Positions 55,662 through 64,000 of a DNA stretch of 64,000 bases are shown piece by piece. Numbering within the stretch: the stretch's first letter is position 1; every line of letters starts with the position of its first letter. The stretch comes from Paracoccaceae bacterium. GTDB lineage: Bacteria > Pseudomonadota > Alphaproteobacteria > Rhodobacterales > Rhodobacteraceae. The notes under the pieces were generated by a model. That model ran no database searches. It was given only the letters and a program-made list of their open reading frames with translations, and was not told the origin of the DNA. The stretch covers positions 668,136 through 732,135 of the forward strand of contig JAWPMR010000001.1 in NCBI GenBank assembly GCA_033344815.1, read 5' to 3'. The translations under genes were made by a program, and so were the position numbers.

Positions 55662-55949
55662 ATGGCAATCGGATTTGTACTTGTTGGCGGCGTTTCAGGC
55701 TTCATTGCAGCGGTTGTGACACTGTTGATGGGCCAAGGGCTTTGGCAGGCATTGCTGAACTACTGGAAGGTCGGAACGATAGCGCTGGTTGCGCTGGTTA
55801 TAGTGCATCTGGTTGCGTCAAGCATTCGAAGCATTGGCACGAAACTTGATGCTGAAGCAGCGCGCCGTGCCAAAGCGGACGGCTATGGGTTTGGCGGGCT
55901 GAAGCCATCAACCGTCGAACAAACAGCATTCAAACCGTCCCAGCACTGA
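55662..55949 (+). CDS. Small membrane protein under a CtrA-type site
   Basis: A 95-residue protein with two hydrophobic segments (GFVLVGGVSGFIAAVVTLLM, ~4-23; VGTIALVALVIVHLVASSI, ~36-54) and a polar tail (LDAEAARRAKADGYGFG). I chose ATG 55662 (GGAGG seven nt upstream). No family recognised. It converges on the DUF808 gene. The CtrA-type site upstream suggests cell-cycle or motility-type regulation; function unknown. Confidence 0.75.
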   Translation: MAIGFVLVGGVSGFIAAVVTLLMGQGLWQALLNYWKVGTIALVALVIVHLVASSIRSIGTKLDAEAARRAKADGYGFGGLKPSTVEQTAFKPSQH

Positions 55950-55954
55950 AACTG

Positions 55955-56920
55955 TTAACCGATCGTCTTGCGCAGCAGAGGCGTGACCACCTTTTCGCCC
56001 ACGGGGATCAAGGCAAGCCCAAGCGCGATGCCGACAATGCCATCCATAAAGGCTTTTGCGGCCCATTCTCCCACCCCAATCACCGGTTCGGGCAAAGCAT
56101 GGCCGATTGCGTAGGCCCAATCATGAATGTGATGTCCAAGCCAAGGCGCGCCCAGAACTTCCAGCCCATGCACGATGATACTGCCGCCGACCCACAACAT
56201 GGCCGCCGTACCAATAACGGTTAATCCCCACATCACCTTGGGCATTGCCTTCACAATACCCCGTCCCAATGCGCGGGTCGCCCCGAGCCTTGCATTGGCG
56301 GCCATGGCCAACCCGGCGTCATCGGCTTTTACAATTAAAGCAACCGATCCATAAACCGCCACTGTGATCATGACGGCAACAGCCGCAAGGGTCGCTGCCT
56401 CCATCCAGAAATTGCTCGGTGGTATCGCCGCCAGAGAGATCGTCATGATTTCTGCCGATAATATGAAATCGGTCTTGATTGCGCCTGCGGCTTTTTGTTC
56501 CTCAAGATGGGCCGGGTCCTGCGCTTCGGTATCCGCTGCCGGGTAATCCACATGCCCGTGCCCGCCGATACCCAGAGCGTGAGCAATCTTTTCAGCGCCT
56601 TCAAAGCATAAATAGGCGCCGCCCAGCATGAGCAAAGGCGTGATCAGCCAGGGCGCGAAGTTCGACAACAGCAGGCCAATCGGCAAAAGATACACCAGTT
56701 TGTTAACGAATGATCCTTTTGCGATCCGCCAAATAATCGGCAATTCGCGATCCGCAGAAAAACCCTGAACGTATTTTGGGGTTACGGCAGCATCATCAAT
56801 GACGGCCCCCGCAGCTTTGGCGCCCGCTTTTGCCGCCTGCCCAATAACGTCATCCACGGAGGCAGCGGCAACCTTTGCGATTCCCGCAACGTCATCCAGT
56901 AATGCCAGCAATCCGCTCAT
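55955..56920 (-). CDS. DUF808 (YedI-type) membrane protein
   Basis: A 321-residue protein of the DUF808 family: LLALLDDVAGIAKVAAASVDDV at the N-terminus, KYVQGFSADRELPII, then about six membrane segments (KLVYLLPIGLLLSNF, WLITPLLMLGGAYLCFEGAEK, and later segments). Inner-membrane protein of unknown function. No informative neighbours apart from gap divergent upstream. Confidence 0.87.
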   Translation of the reverse strand: MSGLLALLDDVAGIAKVAAASVDDVIGQAAKAGAKAAGAVIDDAAVTPKYVQGFSADRELPIIWRIAKGSFVNKLVYLLPIGLLLSNFAPWLITPLLMLGGAYLCFEGAEKIAHALGIGGHGHVDYPAADTEAQDPAHLEEQKAAGAIKTDFILSAEIMTISLAAIPPSNFWMEAATLAAVAVMITVAVYGSVALIVKADDAGLAMAANARLGATRALGRGIVKAMPKVMWGLTVIGTAAMLWVGGSIIVHGLEVLGAPWLGHHIHDWAYAIGHALPEPVIGVGEWAAKAFMDGIVGIALGLALIPVGEKVVTPLLRKTIG

Positions 56921-57133
56921 TTGTTGGTTTCCTTACTCTCGCCCTGTCTCGCTCAAAGACCTAGAGCGCCCTGCGCCTCTTGGCAATCATGGTTAAAATG
57001 CACGCAAAACGTGCGGGCAACAGACTGTTGCCGAGGTTTAACGCTAACATTTTGAAAACACGCCGTTTTAACCATTCCGCCAAATCAGGTTACCGGGTAT
57101 AGAGCGCACAAATGGGCATTGTGGAGTAAAGAT

Positions 57134-58135
57134 ATGACGATCAGAGTTGGTATCAATGGGTTTGGGCGCATCGGGCGCTGCACACTGTCCTACATCGCAA
57201 CTTCAGGACGCAACGATATCGATGTTGTCGCGATCAATGCAACCGGTCCGCTGGAAACCTCCGCCCATCTGATGAAATACGACTCGGTTCATGGCCGCTT
57301 CCCCGGTGATGTGATCGTCGGTGCGAACTCGCTTGATCTGGGACGTGGACCGATCCGAATGATGTCGACCTATGATATGAATGAACTTGACTGGACCGAT
57401 GTTGACGTCGTGTTGGAATGCACAGGCAAATTCAATGACGGTGACAAGGCCAAAACCCATATCGATCGCGGTGCGAAACGCGTGCTGATTTCCGCCCCGG
57501 CAAAGAATGTGGACCGAACCATCGTATATGGTGTGAACCACCGCGATCTTCTGCCGTCTGACGCTGTCATTTCCAACGGGTCCTGCACCACAAACTGCCT
57601 TGCCCCGCTCGCCAAGGTCATGGATGACGCGATTGGGATCGAGCGCGGGATCATGACGACCATTCACTCTTATACAGGCGATCAACCGACACTGGACCGG
57701 CGCCACGATGATCTTTACCGGGCCCGCGCCGCCGCCATGGCGATCATCCCGACCTCCACCGGTGCGGCCAAGGCATTGGGCGAAGTATTGCCACAGATGG
57801 CCGGTAAACTCGACGGCACCGCGATGCGCGTGCCAACGCCGAATGTTTCTGCTGTTGATCTGACCTTTGAAGCGCCGCGAGATGTAACAGTAGAGGAAGT
57901 CAACGCGGCCCTGGAAGCCGCAGCGCTTGGCCCGATGTCGCGAGTCATGGCCTATGACGCCGAAGCAAAGGTATCGATTGATTTCAACCACACCGAACAA
58001 AGCTGCATCGTCGCGCCGGATCAGACCAAGGTCGTTGGGGGCCGCACCGTGCGCGTTCTGGCATGGTATGACAACGAATGGGGCTTCTCCGCGCGTATGG
58101 CGGATGTTGCCGTCAGCATGGGTCATCTGGGTTAA
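57134..58135 (+). CDS. gap: Glyceraldehyde-3-phosphate dehydrogenase, GapB-like coenzyme site
   Basis: A 333-residue GAPDH. NAD(P)-binding GINGFGRIGR starts it; catalytic Cys in NGSCTTNC (~151); the partner His in TTIHSYTGDQ (~178). The coenzyme loop reads VVAINATGPLETSAHL, without the Asp (NDLTD) that selects NAD in glycolytic GapA; it resembles the ASYSAETLAHL loop of B. subtilis GapB, which prefers NADP. I infer an NADP-tolerant, possibly gluconeogenic enzyme. ATG 57134, GGAG upstream. No pgk neighbour. Confidence 0.94.
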   Translation: MTIRVGINGFGRIGRCTLSYIATSGRNDIDVVAINATGPLETSAHLMKYDSVHGRFPGDVIVGANSLDLGRGPIRMMSTYDMNELDWTDVDVVLECTGKFNDGDKAKTHIDRGAKRVLISAPAKNVDRTIVYGVNHRDLLPSDAVISNGSCTTNCLAPLAKVMDDAIGIERGIMTTIHSYTGDQPTLDRRHDDLYRARAAAMAIIPTSTGAAKALGEVLPQMAGKLDGTAMRVPTPNVSAVDLTFEAPRDVTVEEVNAALEAAALGPMSRVMAYDAEAKVSIDFNHTEQSCIVAPDQTKVVGGRTVRVLAWYDNEWGFSARMADVAVSMGHLG

Positions 58136-58237
58136 AACATCGGATCATTGATCCCGGGGTCATTTGCGCGGGCGCATAAATCGGAAAACACCACCCAGCT
58201 GCGGGCCGAGCACCCCGGCAACATATCATGGCGCGCC

Positions 58238-58735
58238 CTACTTTTTCCCGAGCCGTGTCATGAGTGCGGATTTAACACGTGGTGTGACGAATTTACTGAC
58301 GTCTCCATCGAGACGGGCAATTTCCTTGACCAGTTTGCTTGCGATCGCCTGATGTTGTGCCTCGGCCATCAGAAAAACGGTCTCAATGCCATCATCCAAC
58401 TGTCGGTTCATCCCAACCATCTGGTATTCATACTCAAAGTCCGCCACAGCGCGAAGGCCGCGCACGATGACCTGGGCCCCGACGTCGCGCGCGCAATCTA
58501 TCAGAAGATTTTCAAATGGGTGCACGAGGATTTCGATCTCGGCCTGCCCCGCCAATTTGGCGCATTCGGCTTCCACCATCGCCACCCGTTCTTCCAGACA
58601 AAAAAGCGGCCCCTTGTCGCGGTTAATCGCAACCCCGATCACCAATCGGTCCAACAGGATACTGGCGCGGCGAATGATATCAATATGGCCCAATGTGATC
58701 GGATCAAAGGTGCCGGGATAGAGGCCAACGCGCAT
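58238..58735 (-). CDS. coaD: Phosphopantetheine adenylyltransferase
   Basis: A 165-residue CoaD: YPGTFDPITLGHIDIIRR with the T/HxGH nucleotide motif, the RGLRAVADFEYEYQM segment (~88-102) and VKEIARLDGDVSKFV near the end. It makes dephospho-CoA, the penultimate step of coenzyme A synthesis. Convergent with gap. The gap between is 100 bp with no clear terminator. Confidence 0.95.
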   Translation of the reverse strand: MRVGLYPGTFDPITLGHIDIIRRASILLDRLVIGVAINRDKGPLFCLEERVAMVEAECAKLAGQAEIEILVHPFENLLIDCARDVGAQVIVRGLRAVADFEYEYQMVGMNRQLDDGIETVFLMAEAQHQAIASKLVKEIARLDGDVSKFVTPRVKSALMTRLGKK

Positions 58736-58831
58736 GTGGTCTCTCCTGTCGTGAGAATTTCGGGTAAACGACCACTTCGGACTTGGGATTGCAAGTCCTT
58801 TACCTGAGGCCTCTGTGAACGATACCGCCCG

Positions 58832-59266
58832 TCAGTGCCCCATGATCATGCCTTCAAGGGCATCTTTTTCCATCGCGAGTTCCAACAGCTTGGCTTTAAC
58901 CACGTCCCCCAATGAAATCACGCCGATCAAAGTGCCCGCATTGAGAACGGGCATGTGGCGAAATCGACCGTCTGTCATTTGTTGCAGCACGGAATCTGCG
59001 GCATCTTCCTGCCCACAGGTCACCAATTTCGTTGTCATCAGGGTTTCGACAGTATGTGTCAGGCATCCGGCACCGCGCGCACCGATTTCGCGCACGATGT
59101 CACGTTCTGACAGGATGCCGTCCGCTGTATTGCCATCGCGCGAAACGACCACTGTGCCGATGCGTTTTTCTGATAGAATTCTCGCAGCTTCTGCGATGGA
59201 CAATGTGGGGGAAACCGTAACAACGTCTTGCTGTAATTTGGTTTTCAGGATCTGGGACACCAACAT
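58832..59266 (-). CDS. Two-CBS-domain protein
   Basis: A 144-residue protein made of two CBS motifs: AARILSEKRIGTVVVSRDGNTADGILSERDIVREI (first, in outline) and DSVLQQMTDGRFRHMPVL with GVISLGDVVKAKL (second). CBS pairs usually bind adenine nucleotides and regulate partners; none is fused or adjacent. Stand-alone gene. Confidence 0.9.
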   Translation of the reverse strand: MLVSQILKTKLQQDVVTVSPTLSIAEAARILSEKRIGTVVVSRDGNTADGILSERDIVREIGARGAGCLTHTVETLMTTKLVTCGQEDAADSVLQQMTDGRFRHMPVLNAGTLIGVISLGDVVKAKLLELAMEKDALEGMIMGH

Positions 59267-59326
59267 GCCGGACCTCCTTGCAACGTGTTGACAACATCCC
59301 TAGCGTCACCGCAAAGCGCAACCAAG

Positions 59327-60223
59327 TCAAGCCAGCGCTTCCAAGCGTACAACTTCTGCGCGCAAGCCGCTGCTGAGCGCGTCGGCAAAACGGCTCAACC
59401 GCGAGTTACGCTGGTCATCTCCGTGACGGATCAGGTAAAATGCGCGCGTCAGGCTGATTTGATCGGTCAATATCCGTCGGACCCCTGTCATGGCTGGAAT
59501 TGAGAAATCATGGGCCACCCCGACACCGCCGCCCTGACGGATCCAGTTAATCTGAACCGAGACCGAATTGGACGCAAGCGGAACGCGGGTCATCCCCAGA
59601 TCGCTGAGGTAATCCAATTCCCGGTCAAAGATCATGTCGGGAATATATCCCACAAGCCTGTGATGTTTGAGATCTGACGCCGTATGGATCACCGGGTTTT
59701 GCGCCAGGTAGGTCTCAGAGGCGGCGAGATGAAGCTGATAATCGGTGATCTTCTGCACCACCAAACGCCCTGCCGTGGGGGCGCTGACTGCGATGGCCAT
59801 GTCGGCTTCGCGACGCGATAGATTGAACACCCTTGGCAAGGCCACAATCTGTATATCAAGGTCCGGATTATCATCACCAATGGTGGCGCATACTTGCGGT
59901 AATAGATAGTTGGCAGCCCCATCTGGCGCCCCGATACGGATTTGACCCGTAAGGCGATCAGATTGCACTGGGAGATCAGCAACCACGCTGCGCATCGCTC
60001 TTTCCGCGGTTTCGGCACGTACCAGCAAAGATGCCCCGGCATCTGTCAGAATGTAACCTTGCGGCGACTTGGTAAAAAGGGTGGCTTGCAAGGCGCGCTC
60101 CAAACGCTGCATCCTGCGCCCGACTGTCGCCGGATCAAGCCGCAATAGCTTTCCGGCACCCGAGAGGGTCTCTTCGCGCGCAACAGTCAAAAACAGGCGC
60201 AGATCATCCCAATTGGTTTGCAA
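59327..60223 (-). CDS. LysR-family regulator divergent from mmsA
   Basis: About 298 residues. The HTH part (WDDLRLFLTVAREETLSGAG, RLDPATVGRRMQRLERAL) is typical, as is the effector domain (DRLTGQIRIGAPDGAA). No ATG fits: the frame continues far upstream, but homology begins at QTNWDD, so TTG 60223 (AAGGA just before it) is the likely start; the exact start is uncertain. It is divergent from mmsA with 225 bp between and probably controls valine degradation; the divergent layout is the only evidence. Confidence 0.8.
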   Translation of the reverse strand: MQTNWDDLRLFLTVAREETLSGAGKLLRLDPATVGRRMQRLERALQATLFTKSPQGYILTDAGASLLVRAETAERAMRSVVADLPVQSDRLTGQIRIGAPDGAANYLLPQVCATIGDDNPDLDIQIVALPRVFNLSRREADMAIAVSAPTAGRLVVQKITDYQLHLAASETYLAQNPVIHTASDLKHHRLVGYIPDMIFDRELDYLSDLGMTRVPLASNSVSVQINWIRQGGGVGVAHDFSIPAMTGVRRILTDQISLTRAFYLIRHGDDQRNSRLSRFADALSSGLRAEVVRLEALA

Positions 60224-60447
60224 TTTCCTTAACCCTTCTGAAATGAAACAACCCGATGTGGCAGTAGCACGTGCCTCCGGTGTTTTGCAAAAACGCAAAA
60301 TAACTTTGCCAACTTGCCCCTTTCGCAGGGGTTTTTGCAAGACTATGCTGTCAAAACAGAGCGACGATGTCATAATACCGCAAAGCCACACGACAGTCGC
60401 GCAGGCAGTGCCACGCAATACACCGCCCCACAACTTTGGAGAGCAAC

Positions 60448-61947
60448 ATGCAAGAATTAACCCACTATATGAACGGCGCACATGTCAAAGGCACGTCAGG
60501 GCGTTTTGCCGACGTCATGAACCCGGCCACCGGTGAGGTTCAGTCAAAATGCCCCCTCGCCTCCAAGGCAGAAGTTGAGCAAGCCGTGGCAATCGCGGCG
60601 GCGGCACAACCCGCATGGGCTGCTGTAAACCCGCAACGGCGTGCGCGTGTTATGATGAAATTTGTCGACCTTTTGAACCGCGACATGGACAAACTGGCCG
60701 AAGCGCTGAGCCGTGAGCATGGGAAGACGCTGCCTGATGCGGCGGGCGATGTGCAGCGTGGTCTGGAAGTGGTGGAATACTGCATCGGCGCGCCGCAGTT
60801 GCTGAAAGGTGAATACACCGACAGTGCCGGTCCTGGAATTGATATGTATTCCATGCGTCAGGCGCTTGGCGTGACCGCAGGGATCACCCCGTTCAATTTC
60901 CCGGCAATGATCCCGATGTGGATGTTTGCGCCCGCCATTGCCTGCGGCAATGCTTTCATCCTCAAGCCATCCGAACGCGATCCTTCGGTGCCTTTGATGT
61001 TGGCTGAATTGATGGAAGAAGCCGGACTTCCCAAAGGCATCTTGCAAGTCGTGAATGGCGACAAGGAAGCGGTGGATGCATTGCTGCACGATGAAATCGT
61101 TCAGTCCATCGGTTTTGTCGGTTCGACCCCGATTGCTGAGTACATCTATGGAACCGGCTGCGCGAACGGCAAACGGGTGCAGTGTTTTGGCGGTGCCAAG
61201 AACCACATGATCATCATGCCGGACGCCGATATGGATCAGGCGGCGGATGCGCTGATTGGGGCCGGGTATGGTGCCGCAGGCGAGCGCTGCATGGCAATTT
61301 CGGTCGCGGTCCCAGTGGGTGATGAAACCGCAGACAGGCTGGTTGAAAAGCTGGTTCCCCGGATCGAAAAGCTCAAAGTTGGTCCCTACACCGCCGGCGC
61401 GGATGTTGATTATGGTCCCGTGGTCACGGCGGCAGCAAAAAGCAATATCGAAAGACTGGTGCAAACCGGCATTGATCAAGGCGCAAAACTGGTCGTTGAT
61501 GGCCGTAACTTCAACTTGCAGGGTTATGAAGACGGCTTCTTTGTCGGACCACATTTGTTTGACCACGTCACCAAGGACATGGACATTTACAAGCACGAGA
61601 TTTTTGGTCCCGTCCTGTCTACCGTGCGGGCGCAAAGCTACGAGGAGGCGCTGGGGCTTGCGATGGATCACGAATATGGGAACGGCACGGCGATCTTCAC
61701 CCGCGATGGTGACGCAGCGCGTGATTTTGCCAACCGTGTCAATGTCGGCATGATCGGGGTCAACGTACCGATCCCCGTGCCTTTGGCGTATCACACCTTT
61801 GGCGGGTGGAAAAAATCAGTATTTGGGGATTTGAACCAGCACGGACCGGACGCATTCAAGTTTTACACCCGCACAAAAACGATCACCTCGCGGTGGCCAT
61901 CGGGCATCAAAGAAGGCGGCGAGTTCAACTTCAAACCAATGGAATAA
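60448..61947 (+). CDS. mmsA: Methylmalonate-semialdehyde dehydrogenase (CoA-acylating)
   Basis: A 499-residue aldehyde dehydrogenase of the MmsA class: GVTAGITPFNFPAMIPMWMF (~145), GSTPIAEYIYGTGCANGKRVQ, the nucleophile Cys in GERCMAISVAV (~280) and GPVLSTVRAQSYEEAL. It converts (methyl)malonate semialdehyde and CoA to propionyl- or acetyl-CoA in valine and myo-inositol degradation. ATG 60448 with GGAGA. In related operons an acyl-CoA dehydrogenase gene follows; here a 656-bp AT-rich gap does. Confidence 0.95.
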   Translation: MQELTHYMNGAHVKGTSGRFADVMNPATGEVQSKCPLASKAEVEQAVAIAAAAQPAWAAVNPQRRARVMMKFVDLLNRDMDKLAEALSREHGKTLPDAAGDVQRGLEVVEYCIGAPQLLKGEYTDSAGPGIDMYSMRQALGVTAGITPFNFPAMIPMWMFAPAIACGNAFILKPSERDPSVPLMLAELMEEAGLPKGILQVVNGDKEAVDALLHDEIVQSIGFVGSTPIAEYIYGTGCANGKRVQCFGGAKNHMIIMPDADMDQAADALIGAGYGAAGERCMAISVAVPVGDETADRLVEKLVPRIEKLKVGPYTAGADVDYGPVVTAAAKSNIERLVQTGIDQGAKLVVDGRNFNLQGYEDGFFVGPHLFDHVTKDMDIYKHEIFGPVLSTVRAQSYEEALGLAMDHEYGNGTAIFTRDGDAARDFANRVNVGMIGVNVPIPVPLAYHTFGGWKKSVFGDLNQHGPDAFKFYTRTKTITSRWPSGIKEGGEFNFKPME

Positions 61948-61954
61948 AAGAATT

Positions 61955-61977
61955 GGGGCGGCTCATTGAGCCGCCCC
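61955..61977 (+). terminator. Strong GC hairpin after mmsA
   Basis: GGGGCGGCTC (61955-61964) pairs with GAGCCGCCCC (61968-61977), a 10-bp perfect stem with a three-nt loop, 8 bp after the mmsA stop. No T-run follows, so termination may be partial. Confidence 0.6.
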
Positions 61978-62603
61978 GTACCGTTTAAAATACGTCGCCT
62001 TTTGAAATTAATAGACACCTTTCAGTGCCCGACCCCCGTATTATTGCGGGCCGAATCCAGCCAATGGCCGGAAAACGTAAAGCTGCTTGTTTTGTCTAAG
62101 GAAGCGAGGCTCCAATTGCCCGGCATCACAGGAAGACGACAGCTTAATCTTGCAAAAGTGTGTCTGTGTAGAACAAAAAGACCCACCCAATCTCTCTAGT
62201 CAGCGAAAACTTACCACAAGCGGACTTCCGCCGCAAAGAAATAATAGCAAAAAATGGTAACCGTGATATTGAGGGGAATTGCACGAAAGTATAAATTTTT
62301 AACTAAATAATACAGATGCTTAATAGGTAACGGCATTTGATTTGCTAAAGTCAACTCATGATTGAACGTACTACCCTTTAAGTTGCTTTTTTGATTTCGG
62401 CCCCAAAGACTCTCAGATTCATCGCAACTTTCCCGTATTACGATAATTTTTATTGACGAAATGATTCTTTGTTTTGAGTTCATTTCCCGAAGCCGGTCAG
62501 AGAATCAATCGAAGCTCCAAAGTCGGGCTGGAATGCGATGGGTCTTGAATGGCGCGCACAGCCAAGCAATACATCATCAAACAGTTTTGAAAGCCACCAC
62601 TCC
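61978..62603. other. AT-rich gene-free gap between mmsA and the fusion gene
   Basis: A 626-bp stretch, clearly more AT-rich (especially 62210-62480) than the rest. A - strand open frame (62211-62483) has no start or family and reads like noise. An acyl-CoA dehydrogenase gene often sits here in related loci, but no trace of one was seen. The promoter of the fusion gene presumably lies in the right part. Confidence 0.5.
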
Positions 62604-64000
62604 ATGAACGATATTTTCATTCGCGTTGTCGGAGCGACCGGACGCATTACGCTTGCACGGCCCGCGGCATTAAATGCACTGACCTATAAAATGTGTCTTG
62701 ATATTGAAACCGCCCTGGACAGTTGGCGCACCGATGCCAAGGTCGCGCAGGTTATCTTTGACGCTGAAGGAGACCGCGCATTTTGTTCGGGCGGGGATAT
62801 CGCTGAGTTGTACGCCACCGGCACCCGCAATGATTATGCTTACGGGCAAAAATTCTGGGCTGATGAATACAGGTTGAACGCGAAGATCTTTGAGTACCCA
62901 AAACCGGTCATTTCGTTTCTTCAGGGTTTTACGATGGGTGGCGGCGTCGGGATCGGGTGTCACGGATCGCACCGTATTGTCGGTGAAACCAGTCAGATCG
63001 CAATGCCAGAATGCGGAATCGGACTGGTTCCTGATGTCGGTGGATCGCTGATGCTCGCACTGGCCCCAGGACGCATAGGGGAATATCTGGCCATTACGGC
63101 GACGCGGATGACCGCCGCTGATGCCATTCTGGCCGGTTTCGCGGATTATTTCATCCCGGAACAGCAGTGGCCTGATCTGATTGCGCAGCTTGAAGCTGGT
63201 GCAACACCTGATGTTCTGGATGCGGCGGCAGAAACCGCGCCTGAGGGCGCGTTATCCCGAATGAGGCCCGACATCGACCGTCACTTTGGCGGTGAAACCC
63301 TGAGCGACATTCTCAGCAGCTTGAAAGGCGAACAAACTGACTTTGCCGCGCAAGCGCGCGAGAAGCTCAGCCGTAACAGCCCGCTTTCCATGGCTTGCGC
63401 GATAGAGATGATCCACAGGCTGCGCGGACCTTCGATCAACATCGCAAAGGCATTGGACCTTGAACATCGCTTTACTTTCCGCGCCATGGAGCATGGTGAT
63501 TTTCTCGAAGGCATACGCGCCGCGATTATCGACAAGGATCGCAAACCGAACTGGCAGTTTGCAGATCAGAAGGTCCCGGCGGCAGCGGTCAGCAAAATGC
63601 TCATGCCGCTGGGGAAAAGCGCATTGAAACTGGAGGAAAAGCACATGGATACGATCAAGGTGGGATTCATAGGGTTGGGCAATATGGGCGCGCCAATGGC
63701 GGCCAACCTCGCTGCGGCCGGATGTCAGGTGACGGGCTTTGACACCGCCAACACCACGGCGGAAGGGGTTGCAGTGGTGTCAAACCCCGCCGAGGCCGCC
63801 AAGGGTGCCGATGTTCTCATCACGATGTTGCCAAATGGCGATATCCTCAGACAGGTCGCGGCCGACGTGTTACCGGCTCTGCCAAAAGGTGCGTTGCTCC
63901 TCGATTGTTCCACCGTTGATGTGGAAAGCGCACGGGATGTTGCCTCGCAGGCAGCGTTCATGGGCTTGCAGTTCGTTGACGCCCCCGTCTCTGGTGGCAT
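62604..64000 (+). CDS. Fusion of 3-hydroxyisobutyryl-CoA hydrolase and 3-hydroxyisobutyrate dehydrogenase, 3' end outside
   Basis: One frame runs without a stop from ATG 62604 to the window edge (465 codons, C-terminus missing). Residues ~1-347 are a crotonase-fold hydrolase: FCSGGDIAELYATG (~55), FTMGGGVGIGCHG (oxyanion hole, ~110), MPECGIGLVPDVGG (with catalytic Glu and Asp of HIBYL-CoA hydrolase). From Met 348 (nt 63645) the 3-hydroxyisobutyrate dehydrogenase begins: KVGFIGLGNMGAPMAANLAA (NAD site), DCSTVDV and DAPVSGG. Codon positions 62604 and 63645 differ by 1041, a multiple of 3. GGAGG lies 8 nt before Met 348, so the second part may also be translated alone. Together they are consecutive valine-degradation steps after mmsA. 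Confidence 0.85.
   Translation, partial: MNDIFIRVVGATGRITLARPAALNALTYKMCLDIETALDSWRTDAKVAQVIFDAEGDRAFCSGGDIAELYATGTRNDYAYGQKFWADEYRLNAKIFEYPKPVISFLQGFTMGGGVGIGCHGSHRIVGETSQIAMPECGIGLVPDVGGSLMLALAPGRIGEYLAITATRMTAADAILAGFADYFIPEQQWPDLIAQLEAGATPDVLDAAAETAPEGALSRMRPDIDRHFGGETLSDILSSLKGEQTDFAAQAREKLSRNSPLSMACAIEMIHRLRGPSINIAKALDLEHRFTFRAMEHGDFLEGIRAAIIDKDRKPNWQFADQKVPAAAVSKMLMPLGKSALKLEEKHMDTIKVGFIGLGNMGAPMAANLAAAGCQVTGFDTANTTAEGVAVVSNPAEAAKGADVLITMLPNGDILRQVAADVLPALPKGALLLDCSTVDVESARDVASQAAFMGLQFVDAPVSGG

Noticed and set aside
60544-61794. A 416-codon open frame opposite mmsA
   Set aside because: It mirrors the codon bias of the GC-rich mmsA gene; no domain, no start signal.
62211-62483. A 90-codon - strand open frame in the AT-rich gap
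   Set aside because: AT-rich, no ribosome-binding site, no family; its length is not remarkable for this composition.

Overview
The window reads as a chromosomal segment of an alphaproteobacterium of the Rhodobacterales (Roseobacter group). The evidence is gene content and order: a split methionine synthase, the cysG-DUF2849-cysI-cysH-DUF934 sulfur operon, a form II coxSLM operon, two TRAP transporters, an mmsA valine locus, CtrA-type TTAA-N7-TTAA sites, and GC-rich repeats at gene ends. No rRNA, tRNA, CRISPR array or phage was seen.

Layout. 1-1.7 kb: one-carbon metabolism (end of a MetF-type reductase, then the pterin-binding part of a split MetH). 1.9-7 kb: a compact chemotaxis operon (STAS protein, cheY, cheA, cheW, cheR, second cheY, small CheZ/CheT-like protein). 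7-8.8 kb: a mosaic of dead IS3-family fragments. 8.8-13.5 kb: lon with a short FNR-like frame at its 3' end, a truncated soluble chemoreceptor-like gene with a CtrA-type site, and tgt. 13.6-18 kb: a membrane pentapeptide-repeat protein with near-perfect 30-bp DNA repeats, an SPFH/NfeD pair and a RimB-RimK-type fusion. 18-24.9 kb: a flavin monooxygenase, more IS debris, the 3' part of a suf locus (sufT, an acetyltransferase, sufA), a 2-oxoglutarate oxygenase and tpiA. 25-31.4 kb: a dctPQM TRAP transporter with a DctB/DctD pair, whose DctD has lost the sigma-54 contact loop and the Walker A lysine. 31.4-38.7 kb: a P450, an Lrp/AsnC regulator, the assimilatory sulfate operon and ferredoxin-NADP reductase. 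38.7-40.3 kb: an Ala/Glu-rich membrane-anchored protein and infC with an ATC start. 40.3-45.1 kb: a LysR regulator, a DUF1445 enzyme and a second TRAP transporter. 45.1-51 kb: xdhC-like, MoCF-domain and form II coxSLM genes. 51-53.2 kb: bolA, grxD, an MliC-like protein, zapA and a coiled-coil partner. 53.4-58.8 kb: tkt, small membrane proteins, a GapB-like gap and coaD. 58.8-64 kb: a CBS protein, a LysR regulator, mmsA and, at the right edge, an uninterrupted frame joining 3-hydroxyisobutyryl-CoA hydrolase to 3-hydroxyisobutyrate dehydrogenase.

Most striking observations: (1) the hydrolase-dehydrogenase fusion, which would put two consecutive valine-degradation enzymes on one polypeptide; (2) the CheT/CheZ-like protein with a DxxxQ motif closing the che operon; (3) the DctD-type regulator built without sigma-54 machinery; (4) two CtrA-type sites in front of otherwise obscure genes; (5) the FNR-like cysteine cluster in a 60-codon frame overlapping the end of lon.
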